A program made the translations under genes and the position numbers. A stretch of 40,767 nucleotides of DNA from Candidatus Kuenenia stuttgartensis (lineage in GTDB: Bacteria; Planctomycetota; Planctomycetia; Planctomycetales; Planctomycetaceae): assembly GCA_945906725.1 (NCBI GenBank), contig CAMDRI010000030.1, positions 1 to 40,767 on the forward strand. Reading direction: 5' to 3'. The notes under the pieces were generated by a model, which ran no database searches, had not been told where the DNA came from, and was given only the letters and a program-made list of their open reading frames with translations. Numbering within the stretch: the first letter of the stretch is position 1; the number at the start of each line of letters is the position of its first letter. This document shows, one piece after another, positions 38,227 to 40,767 of this stretch.

Positions 38227-40734
38227 TTAGTGGTTGAACAGGAACTCCTTCGTGTTGATCAGTGCCCAGAGAATGTCCTCGTAGGCGATCTTTGGAGCGG
38301 CTTCGTGCTTGGCGAGGTGAGCCAACGCGATCTTCTGTTCGTCAGCGTTCGGTTCGCGAGAGTAGACCCAGCGGTAGAGTTCCTTGACCTTCTCTTCGTG
38401 CGTGCGGATCTTATCGTTGGCCATCGTGGTCGCTCGCCCGGAAGCGTTGGCGATCTTGTCCTGAACTTCGCTGCTGTTGAGCAGGTGCAGGCTCTGAGCA
38501 AGGTTTGCCTCTTGCGAGCGTTCACATTCGCAGGCGGTGTCGCCTTGTGGCTGGCCGAAGACTTTCAAGAAGTACGGTCCGATGCTGGCATCCGGCAGTT
38601 GCACTGCTTTCGTGCCGGGCGGCAGGGAGCCGAAGTTCTGCGTGGTGTTTGTCACGCGATGGAAGCCGTCGTAGAGCACCTCGGCCGTGAGCCGTTTCGG
38701 GTAGTAGCGAGAGAAGTTTTGCTTGTCCTTTAAGTTGTAGTCGTTCGGCAGAGAACTGAGTTGGTAGGTGCTTGACGAGGTGATCGTCTTGACGAGCCAC
38801 TTCAAATTGAAGCCGCTGTCAATGAAGCCGGCCGATAGCTTGTTGAGTAACTCCGGGTTTGACGGCGGATTCGTCTCGCGCATGTCGTCTTCGGGTTCGA
38901 CGATGCCTCGGTCAAAGAAGTGTTTCCAATAGCGATTGACGACCGATTTGGCGAAGAACGGATTGTTCTTATCGGCCATCCAATCGGCGAGGAAGTGTCG
39001 CGGGTCGCGTTCCGGAGCGATCTCCAACGCGGGTGAACCGAGGCCGGTCGGCTTGAGCGACTGACCGTTGCGAGGATTCGTCGCAGCGGCAACGCCATCA
39101 TTATGGAAGACTCGCTTGTCGCGAGACCCCTTGCTCATCCCGGGATCGAAGCTGTTCTTCTTTCCCACGCGGGTGAAGAATGCGCTGAAGCCGTAGTAGT
39201 CGTTTTGGCTCCACTTCTCGAACGGGTGGTGATGGCAGCGAGCACATTGAATTCGCAAGCCGAGGAACAGTTGCGCCGCGTCTTCGACTTGCTCGTTGTT
39301 CTCATCGACTTCGCGATACCAGACAACTGCCGGGTTCGACGTCGAGTCCCCCGACGCAGTCAGCACCTCGCGGACGATTTGATCGTAGGGCTTATTCTCG
39401 TAGAGGTTCGACCAGATCCATTGATAGAAACCGTAGGTCGCCGACGAATCGTCCGGGGCGCGGTTCTTGTTCCGCAAGACGAGGTTCCACTTGTTGGCGA
39501 AGTAGTCGGCGTAATCGGGCGAGTCGAGCAGGCGATCCACCAGCTTGTCGCGCTTCGTCGGATCGGTGTCGGCGAGGAATGCGCGGACTTGCTCTTCGGT
39601 TGGAAGCGTGCCGGCAACGTCGATGGAAACTCGGCGAAGGAATGTAGCGTCGTCGGCGAGCGGCGACGGCGGAATACCGAGTACCTTCAGTTTGCCGAAC
39701 ACGGCGTCGTCGATGAAGTTTTTGCTGGCCGGGACGGACGCGATGTCGGCACCCAGCGGCACGGTCGCTCGGAACGTCGAGACCGACCCTTGATAGCGGG
39801 CCATGATCGCCACTTCACCCGCGAGGTCGAGCGTCTTGATCATGCCGGTATTGGTGGCCTCGGCCATTTCGGTGTCATTGGCCTCAAACAACGCCATGCG
39901 AGTCACGTCTTCGGTCGTGCCGTCGCTGTAGGTGGCGATGACCGTGATCTGCTGATCGGCTCCGCGATCCATGACTCGGCCTTCGGGCAGGCACTTGATG
40001 CCAGTGACGTACGCGTCCTTGTCGGAACCGTAGGGCATGCCTTGCTCGACCCAGCGCGAGATCAGGCGAAATTCATGGCTATCGAGATCCATTCGCTTGC
40101 CGCCGCCGTGGGGCGATCGGCCGGTGGCTTTCAGCAGCAACAGGCTGTCGGAGGGCGAAGTTGGGGAGACTCGTCGGCCGCGATTCTCTTTGACGAGGAA
40201 CTCATGGTCTTCGTCGGGATAGAAGCCGAGCAGCGAGAGCTTGAAGCCATTCTGTCCTGACGCCTTGCCGTGACAGCCGCCGCTATTGCAGCCGAGCTTC
40301 GTGAAGATCGGGACGATTTGGTTCTTGAAGTTGATCGGAACTTGCTTCTCGACCCCCTCGACGTGGATGGGAGTTGAGACATTCAATCCGTTGCCGGTGA
40401 CTTTGAGCGTGGCGTCGCCATCCTTAATCGGCGTCACTAGGCCAGTCGCATCCACGTTGACAATGCCGGCCGGTTCGGCCGTGAACTGCACCTTGCGGGT
40501 ATGGTCTCGAAGCTGGCCGCTGGAGTAACTGCCAGTGATGTAGACCTGCTGGCGAGCGTCTCGGCTTCGCAGCACGATGGGCTTGCCGTCGACAGTCGGC
40601 TCAATCTTGAGAGCGGAGAGTTGGCCGGGGTCACCCAATCCCTTGGGCTTGGCTGGTTCCGCAAACGCGGAGTGGAAGGTCGCGAATGCACTCGCGACGG
40701 TCACGGAAAACAGCAAACGGTTCGTCATCCTCAT
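38227..40734 (-). CDS. Exported Ig-like DUF1549-DUF1553 protein with CX4CH motif
   Basis: I start at the ATG at 40734 (835 residues) because GAGGAG lies six bases upstream. After a signal peptide (residues 1-25) come an Ig-like (Big_2-type) domain at about 40-125, then GCNSGGCHGKASGQNGFKLS, which holds a C-x4-C-H heme-like motif near residue 150. A second Ig-like part lies at 245-320. DUF1549 follows, with FLRRVSIDVAGTLPTEEQV and CARCHHHPFEKWSQNDYY (a normal CxxCH), then DUF1553 (KSVVNRYWKHFFDRGIVEPE, SNPELLNKLS, YPKRLTAEVLYDGF). It is the first gene of the minus-strand group running to 29291. The window edge lies 33 bases before its start, so its promoter is probably outside the window. Confidence 0.9.
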   Translation of the reverse strand: MRMTNRLLFSVTVASAFATFHSAFAEPAKPKGLGDPGQLSALKIEPTVDGKPIVLRSRDARQQVYITGSYSSGQLRDHTRKVQFTAEPAGIVNVDATGLVTPIKDGDATLKVTGNGLNVSTPIHVEGVEKQVPINFKNQIVPIFTKLGCNSGGCHGKASGQNGFKLSLLGFYPDEDHEFLVKENRGRRVSPTSPSDSLLLLKATGRSPHGGGKRMDLDSHEFRLISRWVEQGMPYGSDKDAYVTGIKCLPEGRVMDRGADQQITVIATYSDGTTEDVTRMALFEANDTEMAEATNTGMIKTLDLAGEVAIMARYQGSVSTFRATVPLGADIASVPASKNFIDDAVFGKLKVLGIPPSPLADDATFLRRVSIDVAGTLPTEEQVRAFLADTDPTKRDKLVDRLLDSPDYADYFANKWNLVLRNKNRAPDDSSATYGFYQWIWSNLYENKPYDQIVREVLTASGDSTSNPAVVWYREVDENNEQVEDAAQLFLGLRIQCARCHHHPFEKWSQNDYYGFSAFFTRVGKKNSFDPGMSKGSRDKRVFHNDGVAAATNPRNGQSLKPTGLGSPALEIAPERDPRHFLADWMADKNNPFFAKSVVNRYWKHFFDRGIVEPEDDMRETNPPSNPELLNKLSAGFIDSGFNLKWLVKTITSSSTYQLSSLPNDYNLKDKQNFSRYYPKRLTAEVLYDGFHRVTNTTQNFGSLPPGTKAVQLPDASIGPYFLKVFGQPQGDTACECERSQEANLAQSLHLLNSSEVQDKIANASGRATTMANDKIRTHEEKVKELYRWVYSREPNADEQKIALAHLAKHEAAPKIAYEDILWALINTKEFLFNH

Positions 40735-40767
40735 GGACTGCTCCTCTTCATGACGGAGTGGCATCGG

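Overview
The window looks like chromosomal DNA of a planctomycete (phylum Planctomycetota; genus not resolvable by eye). The evidence is the gene content: DUF1549/DUF1553 cytochrome proteins, a DUF1501 protein, a DUF1598 protein, a GYF_2 protein, a PPC-domain exported giant, a cytochrome-WD40 fusion and tetrahydromethanopterin-linked C1 genes in a bacterium. No rRNA, tRNA, CRISPR array, intact insertion sequence or phage module was seen.

Layout. 1-3390: a zinc-ribbon membrane protein, a GYF_2 membrane protein, a small conserved protein, then a pair of palindromic repeats. 3391-5229: amidohydrolase plus DHDPS-family lyase, a probable two-gene catabolic operon. 5230-10158 (minus): a decayed MotA/TolQ-like gene fragment, a palindrome, and a three-gene operon of one MotA/TolQ/ExbB-type channel protein and two single-span coiled-coil partners. 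10159-16787: palindrome-rich gap, an Nramp-like transporter carrying an acidic calcium-type loop insertion, and a 1378-residue orphan. 16788-17620: an island of gene debris (a frameshifted MacB permease tail) bracketed by two related palindromes. 17627-21653 (minus): DUF1501 plus cytochrome/DUF1549/DUF1553 pair. 21780-27217 (plus): an AddB-like PD-(D/E)XK nuclease, a decayed membrane-protein tail, a PTPS/QueD-family enzyme and a DUF1598 exported protein. 27269-29175 (minus): mch and an ATP-grasp gene, the same order as mch-orf5 in methylotrophs. 29291-40734 (minus): six exported proteins, including a cytochrome-WD40 protein, a 1208-residue PPC protein and a DUF1549/DUF1553 protein.

Themes. 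(1) Palindromic repeats are unusually frequent. Most lie between genes, but three repeat-like sequences sit in frame inside coding regions: the nuclease, the ATP-grasp enzyme and a DUF1549 protein. (2) Three or four gene fragments with stops or frameshifts show ongoing decay. (3) The best candidate for an undescribed system is the 5770-10158 operon. It resembles an ion-driven 5:2 motor (ExbBD/TolQR/MotAB/ZorAB class) with a long coiled-coil tail on the channel subunit and two different partner subunits, only one of which has an acidic residue at its membrane span. (4) The two largest exported proteins near the right end carry Ala/Lys/Asp-rich coiled coils spliced into beta-rich folds.

All family names come from reading motifs by eye; no database search was possible.
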